A DNA stretch of 64,000 nucleotides. Origin: Candidatus Zhuqueibacterota bacterium. GTDB lineage: Bacteria > Zhuqueibacterota > QNDG01 > JABMRT01. Location of the stretch: positions 62,001-126,000 of the forward strand of contig JABMRT010000038.1 in NCBI GenBank assembly GCA_013202295.1, read 5' to 3'. Position numbers and translations under genes: made by a program. A model generated the notes under the pieces. That model worked only from the letters and a program-made list of their open reading frames with translations, did no database searches and was not told where the DNA came from. This document shows, in pieces, positions 25,937 through 34,170 of this stretch; position 1 is the first letter of the stretch, and each line of letters opens with the position of its first letter.

Positions 25937-26587
25937 ATGAATATGAGCGATCCAACCCTGATTTTAATGGAATCCGACCTGTTCAAGTCTCTTGATCCTA
26001 CACACCGCAGGCAAGTGGCAGAGATTTGTCTGGATCATCCTCTGAAAAAACGTGAGATCCTTTTTCATGAAGGGGATAAAGGACGAGCGATTTATTTGTG
26101 CGCGCGGGGATCCATCCAACTTTACAAAACCTCCCCTGATGGACAGGAAGTGGTGATCAAGGTCATTCAACCGGGTGAGTTGTTTGCGGAGGTCATCCTG
26201 TTCGAAAAGGATCGCTATCCGGTTTCGGCCATGGCTTTGGAAGCGGGTCTGGTTTATATGTTGCCTACGGTTCAGTTTGATTGCCTTCTCCAGGATCCGG
26301 ATTTCCGCAACGATTTCATGGCCAATCTGATGGGCAAGTTGCGGTATCTCGCAGAACAAGTCCAATACCTAACAGCATTTGATGTTGAGGCACGGCTGTT
26401 CCGTTTTCTGAAGGAGCAATCTGGCGGCATGCAAACCTTCCAGTGCAATCTCTCCAAAAAGGATGTGGCTGCTGCGATTGGGGCCACACCTGAGACTTTG
26501 TCGCGGCTTTTGCTCCGATTAAAGAAGGAGGAGAAACTGGTCTGGGAGGGAAAGAAGATAACTTGTATCCAGAGTAAATCAATATGA
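25937..26587 (+). CDS. Crp/Fnr-family regulator, DNR-like
   Basis: ATG 25937 gives 216 aa; GTG 25928 and ATG 25943 are also possible, and none has a good ribosome site. The N-terminal cyclic-nucleotide-binding-like barrel includes EILFHEGDKGRAIYL and PGELFAEVILFEKDRYP. The dimerisation helix and the HTH follow, with SKKDVAAAIGATPETLSRLLLRLKKE as the recognition region. No N-terminal Cys cluster is present, so it is not an O2-sensing Fnr; the TPETLSR recognition helix resembles DNR-type NO-responsive regulators. Its stop overlaps nrfH (ATGA), so it is cotranscribed with nrfHA and probably binds the box just upstream. Confidence 0.87.
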   Translation: MNMSDPTLILMESDLFKSLDPTHRRQVAEICLDHPLKKREILFHEGDKGRAIYLCARGSIQLYKTSPDGQEVVIKVIQPGELFAEVILFEKDRYPVSAMALEAGLVYMLPTVQFDCLLQDPDFRNDFMANLMGKLRYLAEQVQYLTAFDVEARLFRFLKEQSGGMQTFQCNLSKKDVAAAIGATPETLSRLLLRLKKEEKLVWEGKKITCIQSKSI

Positions 26588-27051
26588 TTCCATTTAAAAA
26601 ATATCAAAAGTGGTTGATTCTGCTTTCCGTAATGATTTGCGGCGTTCTCCTGGGACTAGGAGGATTCACATTCTTTTACGCGCAGGGTGCATCCTATCTG
26701 GTGGATGATCCTGAGGCGTGCATGAATTGTCATGTGATGCGCGATCAATATGACGGGTGGAACCGGTCGAGCCATCACGAGGTGGCCACATGTAATAGCT
26801 GTCATACACCACATGATCTGTTCGGCAAGTACGCCACCAAGGCGCTGAACGGTTGGAATCACAGTGCCGCGTTTACTACGGGTAATTATGATGAAACCAT
26901 CAATATTCATAATTTCAATGCAAAGATTGCACATGACAATTGTCTGCGATGCCATAGAGATGTGGTATCCCGGATGAAAACATATGCCTATCCTGAGAAA
27001 GTAGATTGTATGCATTGTCACGGTAATGTGGGGCATAGTAATCGGTTTTAA
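26584..27051 (+). CDS. nrfH: NrfH, membrane tetraheme quinol dehydrogenase of nitrite reductase
   Basis: The 155-aa protein has one N-terminal membrane anchor (residues 10-32) and four CxxCH heme motifs at 46-50, 70-74, 120-124 and 142-146. It is a NapC/NirT-family protein that passes electrons from menaquinol to NrfA in the periplasm. The order crp-nrfH-nrfA and the 4-nt overlap with the regulator support the assignment. Length is typical of NrfH. Confidence 0.94.
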   Translation: MIPFKKYQKWLILLSVMICGVLLGLGGFTFFYAQGASYLVDDPEACMNCHVMRDQYDGWNRSSHHEVATCNSCHTPHDLFGKYATKALNGWNHSAAFTTGNYDETINIHNFNAKIAHDNCLRCHRDVVSRMKTYAYPEKVDCMHCHGNVGHSNRF

Positions 27052-27135
27052 AAATAGTATATTGTATGTGGTAGGTCGTATATCCGAGCAGAATGTAAAT
27101 AGCACACGGTATATAGTATACAGGTGGCGGAAATT

Positions 27136-28437
27136 ATGTCGATTAAAGATTGGTTAAAACGGGGTTGGGTATACATCCTCATCTTCTTGGGATCGGTGAT
27201 CGGTACGGTGCTGATTTTGATGCTGCTTTTCAATATCAGAGAAAAGAAGCGGGAAGCGCTTCAATATCCGTTCAAGGTGGTTGAGATTGGTGAGGATGAG
27301 ATTGATCCCGCGGTCTGGGGACAGAATTTTCCTTTTGAATATGATACCTTCGTCCAGACCAAAGTGGATTATGGCAAGACCAAATATGGCGGTTCCACGC
27401 CCTACAGCAAGCTTGAAGCGTATCCTGCGATGAAACGGCTCTGGGCCGGATATTCATTCAGTAAAGATCACAATGAGGAGCGCGGTCATCATTACACATC
27501 TATTGATCAGGCCAATACACTGCGCACTCAGATCGTGGTCCAGCCTGGTGCATGCGTCAATTGTCACGCAGCAGAGATGCCTGCCCTTGTCCGTGAGATG
27601 GGGTGGGAGGAATTCAATGCGACGCCATACAACGATCTGAAATCCAAATTAATGACAGGGTCTTCCTGTGCAGATTGTCATGATCCCAACACAATGGCGT
27701 TGCGGATTACACGCCCCGCGTTCAAAATCGCGATGGAAGAAGCCGGTGTGGATCTGTCCAAAGCGACTCGTCAGGAGATGCGATCTTATGTTTGCGGTCA
27801 ATGTCATGTTGAATATTATTTCAAGGGAAAGAACAAGGTGCTCACCTTCCCGTGGAGCGAAGGCCGTTCCATTGACGCCATCAAGGCCCATTATGAATCC
27901 TACGACTTTGCAGACTGGACCCATGCTGAAACTGGTGCGCCGATGTTAAAAATGCAGCATCCTGAATTTGAACTTTGGGGCACCGGCATACATGCCAAGT
28001 CCGGAGTCTCATGCGCGGATTGTCACATGCCCTATGTCCGGCGCGGCAGTGTGAAGATTTCCGATCACTGGATTCGCAGTCCGCTTCAAAATCCGAACGC
28101 TTCATGTCAAACCTGTCATCATGTGACAGTTGAGGAACTTGAAGACCGTATCCTGACCATTCAGGATCGGACCGCGAAGCTCCTTCGCCAGAGTGAAGAG
28201 GCGATTCTTGACGCGATTGACGCGATTAAGGTTGCACAGTCCAAAGGCATTCCTTCGGATAAACTGGATAAGGCATTGCATCTACATCGCCGATCCCAGA
28301 TGCGCTGGGATTTTGTCTCCTCCGAAAATAGCACCGGATTTCACAGTGGACAGGAGGCGGCACGCATTTTAGCGGAATCTATGGATCTGGCACGTCAGGC
28401 ACAGATTGAGGCGATTAAAACATTGAATCGATCTTAA
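27136..28437 (+). CDS. nrfA: Ammonia-forming cytochrome c nitrite reductase, CxxCH heme-1 type
   Basis: ATG 27136 has AGGTGG eight bases upstream and gives 433 aa; GTG 27124 would add four residues. Five heme motifs are at residues 140-144, 178-182, 220-224, 293-297 and 324-328. All are CxxCH; the CxxCK of classic NrfA heme 1 is replaced by CVNCH, as in some other NrfA clades. CGQCHVEYYFKG carries the conserved active-site Tyr/Lys region, and W..HAETGAPMLKMQHPEFELW gives the catalytic His region. An N-terminal hydrophobic segment (residues 11-33) lacks a clear cleavage site. The enzyme reduces nitrite to ammonium with electrons from NrfH. Confidence 0.93.
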   Translation: MSIKDWLKRGWVYILIFLGSVIGTVLILMLLFNIREKKREALQYPFKVVEIGEDEIDPAVWGQNFPFEYDTFVQTKVDYGKTKYGGSTPYSKLEAYPAMKRLWAGYSFSKDHNEERGHHYTSIDQANTLRTQIVVQPGACVNCHAAEMPALVREMGWEEFNATPYNDLKSKLMTGSSCADCHDPNTMALRITRPAFKIAMEEAGVDLSKATRQEMRSYVCGQCHVEYYFKGKNKVLTFPWSEGRSIDAIKAHYESYDFADWTHAETGAPMLKMQHPEFELWGTGIHAKSGVSCADCHMPYVRRGSVKISDHWIRSPLQNPNASCQTCHHVTVEELEDRILTIQDRTAKLLRQSEEAILDAIDAIKVAQSKGIPSDKLDKALHLHRRSQMRWDFVSSENSTGFHSGQEAARILAESMDLARQAQIEAIKTLNRS

Positions 28438-28449
28438 TGGAGTTTTGCA

Positions 28450-29775
28450 ATGCTTGAACGATTATTTCGACTGTCCGAGAAAAACACAACAGTCCGTACA
28501 GAGATTATCGCCGGGATCACGACCTTCATGACCATGGCCTACATCATCTTTCTGAATCCGGCGATTCTCTCCACTGATTTTGCAGGGAACCCCACCGGGC
28601 TTTCCTATGACGCAGCCATGCTAGCCACTTGTCTGGCGGCGGCGATCGCAACGCTGATTATGGGATTGTATGCAAATTTTCCCATTGCGCAGGCGCCGGG
28701 CATGGGTGAGAATTTTTTCTTTGTGACTGTAGTGATGACTCTGTCCGCCATGGGTGTGGTGGATTCCTGGCGTGTGGCATTGGGTATTACTTTTATTTCC
28801 GGCATACTCTTCCTTCTTTTGTCCCTGTTAAAATTCCGTAAAGCCATCATTGATGCGGTCAGTCCCAGTCTGAAAAATGCGATTGCTGTGGGGATCGGCC
28901 TGTTGATCGCATTTATTGGATTTCAAAACGGCGGTATCATCCTTGATGCACCCGGATCGCTGGTGCAATTCAACAGCAATTTTCTCCAAGCCGATGTGCT
29001 CATCTTCTTTTTCGGATTGCTGCTGACCGCGGTTCTGTTCGTTCGTAAAGTTCGAGGCGCGATCCTATGGGGCATTTTAGCTTCGGCTATCCTCTCCATT
29101 GTTCTCGGCAAGGTTCAATTTGTCGGAATAGTCGGTCTACCGCAGGATCACGCGTTTTTAAAATTTGATCTCCTCGGTGCATTAAAACTATATACCCTTC
29201 CCTTCATTGTTGTTTTCCTCTTTATGGATCTCTTTGACACAATGGGCACACTCATCGGTGTGGGCGAGCAGATGGGCATCATGAAGGATAACAAACTGCC
29301 GGGCGCGAACCGCGCCCTAATTTCCGATGCAGTAGGTACGGTGGTGGGTTCCTGCACAGGAACGAGCACGGTGACTTCCTATATTGAAAGTGCGGTAGGT
29401 GTTCAGTATGGCGGGCGCACGGGGTTAACCTCCGTGGTGACTGGATTACTTTTTCTTCTCGCCCTGTTCTTTGCCCCCCTCGCCGGGATGATCGGCAAAT
29501 ACGCTACAATCACCGCTCCGGCGCTTGTGATTGTAGGAGCAATGATGGTTCGCAATGTTTCCAAGATCGATTGGGAGGATTATTCCGAAGCAATCCCGGC
29601 GTTTCTGATTGTGCTGGGGATTCCGCTCAGCTACAACATCCACGACGGATTGGCCATGGGGTTCATCGCGTATCCGATTATTAAATTATCCACCGGAAGA
29701 AAAGCAGATGTGAATTGGTTGATCCTGCTTGTGGCGGTGTTGTTTATCCTTCGATATGTGTTTGTGAAAGTTTAA
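28450..29775 (+). CDS. NCS2-family purine permease (adenine/guanine/hypoxanthine type)
   Basis: The 441-aa transporter has about twelve to fourteen membrane segments and AzgA/GhxP-like motifs: AGITTFMTMAYIIFLNP near the start, AQAPGMGENFFF near residue 82, VFLFMDLFDTMGTLIGV near 255 and the GTSTVTSYIESAVGV region near 300. It imports purine bases by proton symport. It starts 12 bp after nrfA and ends before a terminator, so it may be read with nrfHA, although a functional link is not obvious. Confidence 0.92.
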   Translation: MLERLFRLSEKNTTVRTEIIAGITTFMTMAYIIFLNPAILSTDFAGNPTGLSYDAAMLATCLAAAIATLIMGLYANFPIAQAPGMGENFFFVTVVMTLSAMGVVDSWRVALGITFISGILFLLLSLLKFRKAIIDAVSPSLKNAIAVGIGLLIAFIGFQNGGIILDAPGSLVQFNSNFLQADVLIFFFGLLLTAVLFVRKVRGAILWGILASAILSIVLGKVQFVGIVGLPQDHAFLKFDLLGALKLYTLPFIVVFLFMDLFDTMGTLIGVGEQMGIMKDNKLPGANRALISDAVGTVVGSCTGTSTVTSYIESAVGVQYGGRTGLTSVVTGLLFLLALFFAPLAGMIGKYATITAPALVIVGAMMVRNVSKIDWEDYSEAIPAFLIVLGIPLSYNIHDGLAMGFIAYPIIKLSTGRKADVNWLILLVAVLFILRYVFVKV

Positions 29776-29784
29776 ATGATCCGA

Positions 29785-29812
29785 TGAATAGTAAGGAGTA
29801 AGAGGTTAGAAA
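29785..29812. repeat. Heptanucleotide tract D
   Basis: TGAATAG-TAAGGAG-TAAGAGG-TTAGAAA are four in-phase units between the permease stop and its terminator. Confidence 0.55.
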
Positions 29813-29837
29813 AGAAACATCTGAAGGAATTAGATCG

Positions 29838-29870
29838 CCTCTGGAGACAAAGAGTTTCCAGAGGTTTTTT
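29838..29870 (+). terminator. Rho-independent terminator after the nrf/permease unit
   Basis: CCTCTGGA (29838-29845) pairs with TCCAGAGG (29857-29864), followed by a T6 run at 29865-29870. This is a strong intrinsic terminator that separates the nrf unit from the feo operon. Confidence 0.9.
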
Positions 29871-29898
29871 GTTGTATCCGAGTATAAAATGATGTAAA

Positions 29899-29912
29899 TT
29901 AGGAACGCCTAA
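29899..29912. promoter_or_regulatory. DtxR/IdeR-type metal-regulator box upstream of the feo operon
   Basis: TTAGG-AACG-CCTAA is a perfect 5-bp dyad matching half-sites of DtxR/IdeR operators. It lies 33 bp before the DtxR-family gene, downstream of a possible TTGTTG-N18-TGTAAA promoter. Its site is consistent with iron-dependent repression by the operon's own first gene product. Confidence 0.7.
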
Positions 29913-29944
29913 CTTTGTTAAGGGCTCCTAATCCGGAGGCAGTT

Positions 29945-30328
29945 ATGGAAGCAGTAATTTCAGCGAACATGGAAGATTATCTTGAAACCATCCATTTGAT
30001 TGAGCAAGATCAGGGCAATGCACGGGTCAAGGATATTGCCGACAAGATGAACATCTCGCGTGCAAGTGTATCCGGCGCAATGAAGAATCTGGAAAAACAG
30101 GGGCTGGTTTCACATCCACGTTATGATTTGATCTCGCTGACTTCGAAGGGTGATAAAATCGCGAAGCAAATTTATGCGCGGCATGTGACCCTCATGAAAT
30201 TTTTGCAGGATGTTCTCGGGTTGGATAAGGAAACCGCAGAAAAAGACGCCTGCCGGATTGAGCACAATATCAGTCCGCGAACCTTTAAACGGCTGAAAGT
30301 GTTTGTGGAAGAGAGTATGAATCCATGA
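29945..30328 (+). CDS. DtxR/MntR-family metal-dependent regulator
   Basis: ATG 29945 has GGAGG five bases upstream and gives 127 aa. The N-terminal winged helix reads MEDYLETIHLIEQDQGNARVKDIADKMNISRASVSGAMKNLEKQGLV, followed by a dimerisation domain with EKDACRIEHNIS, which supplies metal ligands (E, C/H, H). There is no C-terminal SH3 domain; the short length resembles MntR-like members. Its stop overlaps feoA by 4 nt, so it most likely controls ferrous iron uptake through the box at 29899. Confidence 0.92.
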   Translation: MEAVISANMEDYLETIHLIEQDQGNARVKDIADKMNISRASVSGAMKNLEKQGLVSHPRYDLISLTSKGDKIAKQIYARHVTLMKFLQDVLGLDKETAEKDACRIEHNISPRTFKRLKVFVEESMNP

Positions 30329-30600
30329 GAAGACATCGTCACAATCATAGCCAAGCGCTGACATTGGATCAGATCAAATCCGGTGAGACGGTTTGGGTTG
30401 AGAGCATTCAAGGAGGATGGGGCTGTTGTCAACGGTTCAATCAGATGGGAATTCATGCGGGTGATCCAATCACAGTGAAACGAAACGGAGTGTTGGGTGG
30501 GCCGATCCTGATTCAGGTGCATGGTTCTGAAGTGGCCTTGGGCCGCGGAATGGCGAGGCATATAACCGTAGCATTGCAGAAGATCCTGAATGATACGTAA
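30325..30600 (+). CDS. feoA: FeoA ferrous iron transport protein A
   Basis: The 91-aa protein is a FeoA SH3-like domain: LDQIKSGETVWVESIQGG, CCQRFNQMGIHAGDPITVKRNG, GGPILIQVHGSEVALGRGMARHI. FeoA is a cytoplasmic accessory protein of the FeoB transporter. Its ATG overlaps the regulator's stop (ATGA). A short His-rich start (RRHRHNHS) is unusual and might bind metal. Confidence 0.93.
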   Translation: MRRHRHNHSQALTLDQIKSGETVWVESIQGGWGCCQRFNQMGIHAGDPITVKRNGVLGGPILIQVHGSEVALGRGMARHITVALQKILNDT

Positions 30601-30617
30601 AATTTATTCTCGTTCGC

Positions 30618-30652
30618 TTGCGGGTTAATGGTGAGAGGTTAGAGGTAAGTGA
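30618..30652. repeat. Heptanucleotide tract E, contributing the feoB start
   Basis: TTGCGGG-TTAATGG-TGAGAGG-TTAGAGG-TAAGTGA are five in-phase units. The TTAGAGG unit gives the AGAGG ribosome site and the last unit contains the GTG start codon of feoB (30649). Confidence 0.6.
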
Positions 30653-32643
30653 CAAAAACAAAAATAAAAAGATCATCCAATACAAATATTGCATTGCTCC
30701 AGGAAAAGCAAAAGCTGGAGCATCCGCAGATTGTGCTAACGGGTCAGCCGAATTGCGGCAAGAGCACGCTTTTCAATGAGGTTGCGGGATACAAATCCGC
30801 AGCATCCAACTTTCCTGGCGCAACAGTCACCTACACCCAGAGCCATGTCAATTTGCATGGTGAGATTTTTGATATTGTCGATCTGCCGGGGATCTACTCG
30901 CTCACCTCTATGGATCAAGCGGCCACGGAGAGCCAGCGTTACCTGCTCACACATCAGGTGGATGTGATTATCAATGTGGTGGATGCGTCCACACTTTCGC
31001 GAAGTCTTGAACTCACTTTACAGCTGATGGATCTCGAAATCCCGATGGTGCTTTGCCTCAATATGATTGATGAAGCGGAACGCAAGGGCATCCAAATTGA
31101 TATCGACAAATTATCCAATGAATTGGGGATTCCGGTTGTAGCGACTGTGGCCTCTCATGGTCAGGGCGTGCGAGATCTGTTTCGCAGTGCATTTGCTACG
31201 GTAAATCAACCCAGTCCCGCCCGTCATATCCGCGGCAATCGGGATGTGGAACTGGTGATTGCCAAATTAACGCGGCAGTTAAAAAAGGATGTGGGTGAGT
31301 CGATTCCCTTCTCCATTCATCTATTGGCTACCAAACTGCTCGAAGGGGATCAAACATTCATTGATATCATTCAGAAGATGCATCCTCACATTCTACCCAT
31401 TGTTGAGAAATCGGCGCGCGCTCTCGCTCAAACGCACGGCAAGCCGGCCCATGAGGTGATTAATGCAGAGCGGCATGCCATGTCGATGTCCCTTTTTGAA
31501 AAGGTTGCCACATTCAAAAAGCCGAAAATCCAGTTGCGAGATCGTGTGGATGATGTGCTGATGCATTCATTCTGGGGATACCTCATCATGGCGGGACTCC
31601 TTTACCTCTTTTTCCATACGGTTTTCTCCGTGGGTGCATTGCTGGAAACGCCGATACTGAATTTTTTTGAAGGATTAAAAGCCACGCTGCTCGGTTCAAT
31701 CAATCCGGATTCACTCATATATCATCTCCTGTCCAGCGCGATTGAAGGCATTGCCGGGGGCGTAGCGATTGTGCTGCCCTATCTTTTGCCCTTCCTTGCC
31801 GGATTGGCTTTTCTTGAAGATGTGGGATACTTGCCTCGCGTTGCATTTCTCATGGATGCTTTTATGCACAGGGTAGGCCTGCATGGTACGGCTGTGATTC
31901 CCGCAGTTCTCGGATACGGCTGTAATGTGCCCGCAGTCATGGCCACACGCATTTTAAGTTCGTCCCGTGATCGATACATCGCAGCTGTGATCGCCACGCT
32001 TGTGCCGTGTGCTGCGCGTATGACCATCATCTTTGGTCTGGTTGGCGTCTATCTCGGGGGCACGGCCGCGTTCGGCATTTATGTGCTAAACTTTCTGGTG
32101 ATTGTTCTTTCGGCCGGTATTATGTCCCGTTTGCTGCCGGAAGAAACGCCCGGTATGGTCCTTGAAATTCCGGTTTATCACTGGCCCTCCATGCGAAGTC
32201 TCGTAAACAAGACCTGGTTCCGGCTCAAGGAATTTATTGTGATCGCATGGCCGCTTCTCATCGGCGGCAGCGTGCTGCTCGCCCTGGCAGATGCGTACGG
32301 CTGGAGTCCCGCGCTGGATCAGTTGACCCGTCCTGTCACTTGGCTGTTAGGCCTGCCCAAAGAAGTGGGCATGACCCTTCTTTTCGGCATACTTCGAAAA
32401 GAGCTCTCCATGCTGATGCTGTTTCAGGCGCTCGGCACACGGGATGTAATCACGGTTCTATCCTGGGGTCAAATTTTAGTATTTACTATTTTTGTGGTAT
32501 TCTATGTGCCCTGTGTGGCTACAATCGGAGCACTTATCCGGCAATTGAGAGCCCGCCGCGCGTTCATCATTGTGGTGCTCACATTCATTCTTGCGCTGAT
32601 ACTTGCCTTGCTCACACGCGGGTTTGTATTCCTCATCGGTTGA
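30649..32643 (+). CDS. feoB: FeoB ferrous iron transporter
   Basis: The 664-aa protein starts at GTG 30649 and has the GTPase domain (G1 GQPNCGKST, G2 T in GATVTYTQ, G3 DLPG, G4 NMID) followed by the helical GDI domain. The C-terminal half has the two Gate regions with LPFLAGLAFLEDVGYLPRVAFLMD and the Cys-containing VLGYGCNVPAVMATR, and a final ILRKEL and YVPCVAT. It imports Fe2+ across the inner membrane. About ten residues upstream of the G1 region are a Lys-rich tail not typical of FeoB. There is no feoC downstream. Confidence 0.96.
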   Translation: MTKTKIKRSSNTNIALLQEKQKLEHPQIVLTGQPNCGKSTLFNEVAGYKSAASNFPGATVTYTQSHVNLHGEIFDIVDLPGIYSLTSMDQAATESQRYLLTHQVDVIINVVDASTLSRSLELTLQLMDLEIPMVLCLNMIDEAERKGIQIDIDKLSNELGIPVVATVASHGQGVRDLFRSAFATVNQPSPARHIRGNRDVELVIAKLTRQLKKDVGESIPFSIHLLATKLLEGDQTFIDIIQKMHPHILPIVEKSARALAQTHGKPAHEVINAERHAMSMSLFEKVATFKKPKIQLRDRVDDVLMHSFWGYLIMAGLLYLFFHTVFSVGALLETPILNFFEGLKATLLGSINPDSLIYHLLSSAIEGIAGGVAIVLPYLLPFLAGLAFLEDVGYLPRVAFLMDAFMHRVGLHGTAVIPAVLGYGCNVPAVMATRILSSSRDRYIAAVIATLVPCAARMTIIFGLVGVYLGGTAAFGIYVLNFLVIVLSAGIMSRLLPEETPGMVLEIPVYHWPSMRSLVNKTWFRLKEFIVIAWPLLIGGSVLLALADAYGWSPALDQLTRPVTWLLGLPKEVGMTLLFGILRKELSMLMLFQALGTRDVITVLSWGQILVFTIFVVFYVPCVATIGALIRQLRARRAFIIVVLTFILALILALLTRGFVFLIG

Positions 32644-32655
32644 AAGGACGACTTC

Positions 32656-33666
32656 ATGCAGGAAGCCTATTTATATGACAAGCTTGAAAATGGCCGTGTG
32701 CGCTGTCAAACGTGCGCACATCATTGTTCTCTGGCATCCGGGCAGACGGGAATCTGTGGCGTTCGGAAAAATCAGGAAGGCAAACTCTACTCCCTCGTTT
32801 ACCGTCAGGTAGCAGCCATGCATTCCGATCCCATTGAGAAAAAACCGCTTTTTCATTTTTTGCCTGGATCGCGCTCATTCAGCATTGCCACAGTGGGATG
32901 CAACATGCGATGCCGCAATTGTCAAAATTCAGATATCAGCCAGATGCCGATTGATCAGAACCGCATTACCGGCAATGACATGGTGCCTGAAATGGTGATA
33001 AAATCGGCAAAGGATCACGCGTGTAAAACGATTTCATATACATATACTGAACCCGCGGTATACTGGGATTATGCGTTTGATACCGCCAAGCTTGCACGCG
33101 AGGCTGGCCTCAGAAATATATTTGTAACCAATGGTTACTGGTCCGAAAAAAGTTTAAAAACCATGCTGCCCTACATGGATGGCGTCAATGTAGATCTCAA
33201 GTTTTTTGATGATCGCCTATATCGCACCATTTGCGGGGCACGACTTCAACCTGTGCTGGATACGATACAGGCCTTGTATGAAGCGGGTGTCTGGCTGGAG
33301 GTAACCACACTTCTCATTCCGGATTTGAATGATTCGGGTGAATCCCTCCGATCCATTGCAAAATTTATTCGGAAGATCAGTCCCAGGATTCCATGGCATA
33401 TCAGCCGATTTTATCCCATATATCGCATGACCGATCGGTCGCTTACTTCTGCGGAATCCATTCAACGTGCCAGAGAAATCGGTATTCAGGAAGGATTGTA
33501 TCATGTTTACAGCGGCAATTTGCCCGGTGAGGATGGAGAAAGCACATTCTGTCCACAGTGCGGTGAGACGATGATCGGACGAATGGGATTCTCAGTTCAA
33601 AGCCAGGCGATGCATGATGGTAAATGCCCTCATTGCGGTGAGGAGATTTCCGGAGTATGGGAATAA
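32656..33666 (+). CDS. AmmeMemoRadiSam system radical SAM enzyme
   Basis: The 336-aa protein is the radical SAM member of the AMMECR1/MEMO1/radical SAM set (also annotated AmrS or PflA-like). It has an N-terminal Cys motif CQTCAHHCSLASGQTGICGVR, then the cluster motif CNMRCRNCQN at about residue 82, YTYTEPAVYWDYA and a C-terminal zinc-ribbon-like CPQCGE...CPHCGEE. Its AMMECR1 and MEMO1 partners are not in this window. It begins 12 bp after feoB, so it may share that transcript. Its reaction is not established. Confidence 0.9.
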   Translation: MQEAYLYDKLENGRVRCQTCAHHCSLASGQTGICGVRKNQEGKLYSLVYRQVAAMHSDPIEKKPLFHFLPGSRSFSIATVGCNMRCRNCQNSDISQMPIDQNRITGNDMVPEMVIKSAKDHACKTISYTYTEPAVYWDYAFDTAKLAREAGLRNIFVTNGYWSEKSLKTMLPYMDGVNVDLKFFDDRLYRTICGARLQPVLDTIQALYEAGVWLEVTTLLIPDLNDSGESLRSIAKFIRKISPRIPWHISRFYPIYRMTDRSLTSAESIQRAREIGIQEGLYHVYSGNLPGEDGESTFCPQCGETMIGRMGFSVQSQAMHDGKCPHCGEEISGVWE

Positions 33667-33722
33667 TAAAACGAATTTTAAATTGTGAATGTTGAATGAT
33701 GAATTAAAAGGAGAACCATCCT

Positions 33723-34130
33723 ATGAATCGGAGAAGGAAATCAGGATTCGGAGCTTTTTTCGCGGGATTTTTCATGGCCTTATTTCTGGTTGTCATTTCC
33801 GGATTTTTACTGGTGAATTACACTTTGAAGCATCCCCAGAAAATCGCGGAAAAGGCGGCCCAAATGGGGTTGGTCAAGGTGGTTGAAAAGACCGTGGTGC
33901 AGACCGTGACAAAGACGATAAGTTCCATTCCCCGCGATCAGGTGGCAATTCGTCAGGACCGCATCAATCAGAGTGTGCAGAATCTGACGCAATCTTTCTC
34001 GGAAAACAGACTGGACTTTGATGATCTCCAAGTTCTTGGTGATCAGGTTTTTCAAGCTGCGGCTGATCAGCAGGTTACGACGAAGGAGATTGATGCACTG
34101 CTTGATCTTGCGGATAAATTAGGTAGATAA
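33723..34130 (+). CDS. Small membrane-anchored protein, function unknown
   Basis: The 135-aa protein has a basic start (MNRRRKSG), one membrane segment at about residues 12-33, then a helical region rich in Lys, Val and Gln with coiled-coil character (KTVVQTVTKTISSIPRDQVAIRQDRINQSVQNLTQ). It ends in a helical Asp/Leu-rich tail. It is probably an inner-membrane protein facing the periplasm. AAGGAG precedes the ATG. No family is recognised. Confidence 0.65.
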   Translation: MNRRRKSGFGAFFAGFFMALFLVVISGFLLVNYTLKHPQKIAEKAAQMGLVKVVEKTVVQTVTKTISSIPRDQVAIRQDRINQSVQNLTQSFSENRLDFDDLQVLGDQVFQAAADQQVTTKEIDALLDLADKLGR

Positions 34131-34170
34131 ACACTTTGCGAGCATCCCATTCTCATGAGAGGTTGATATC

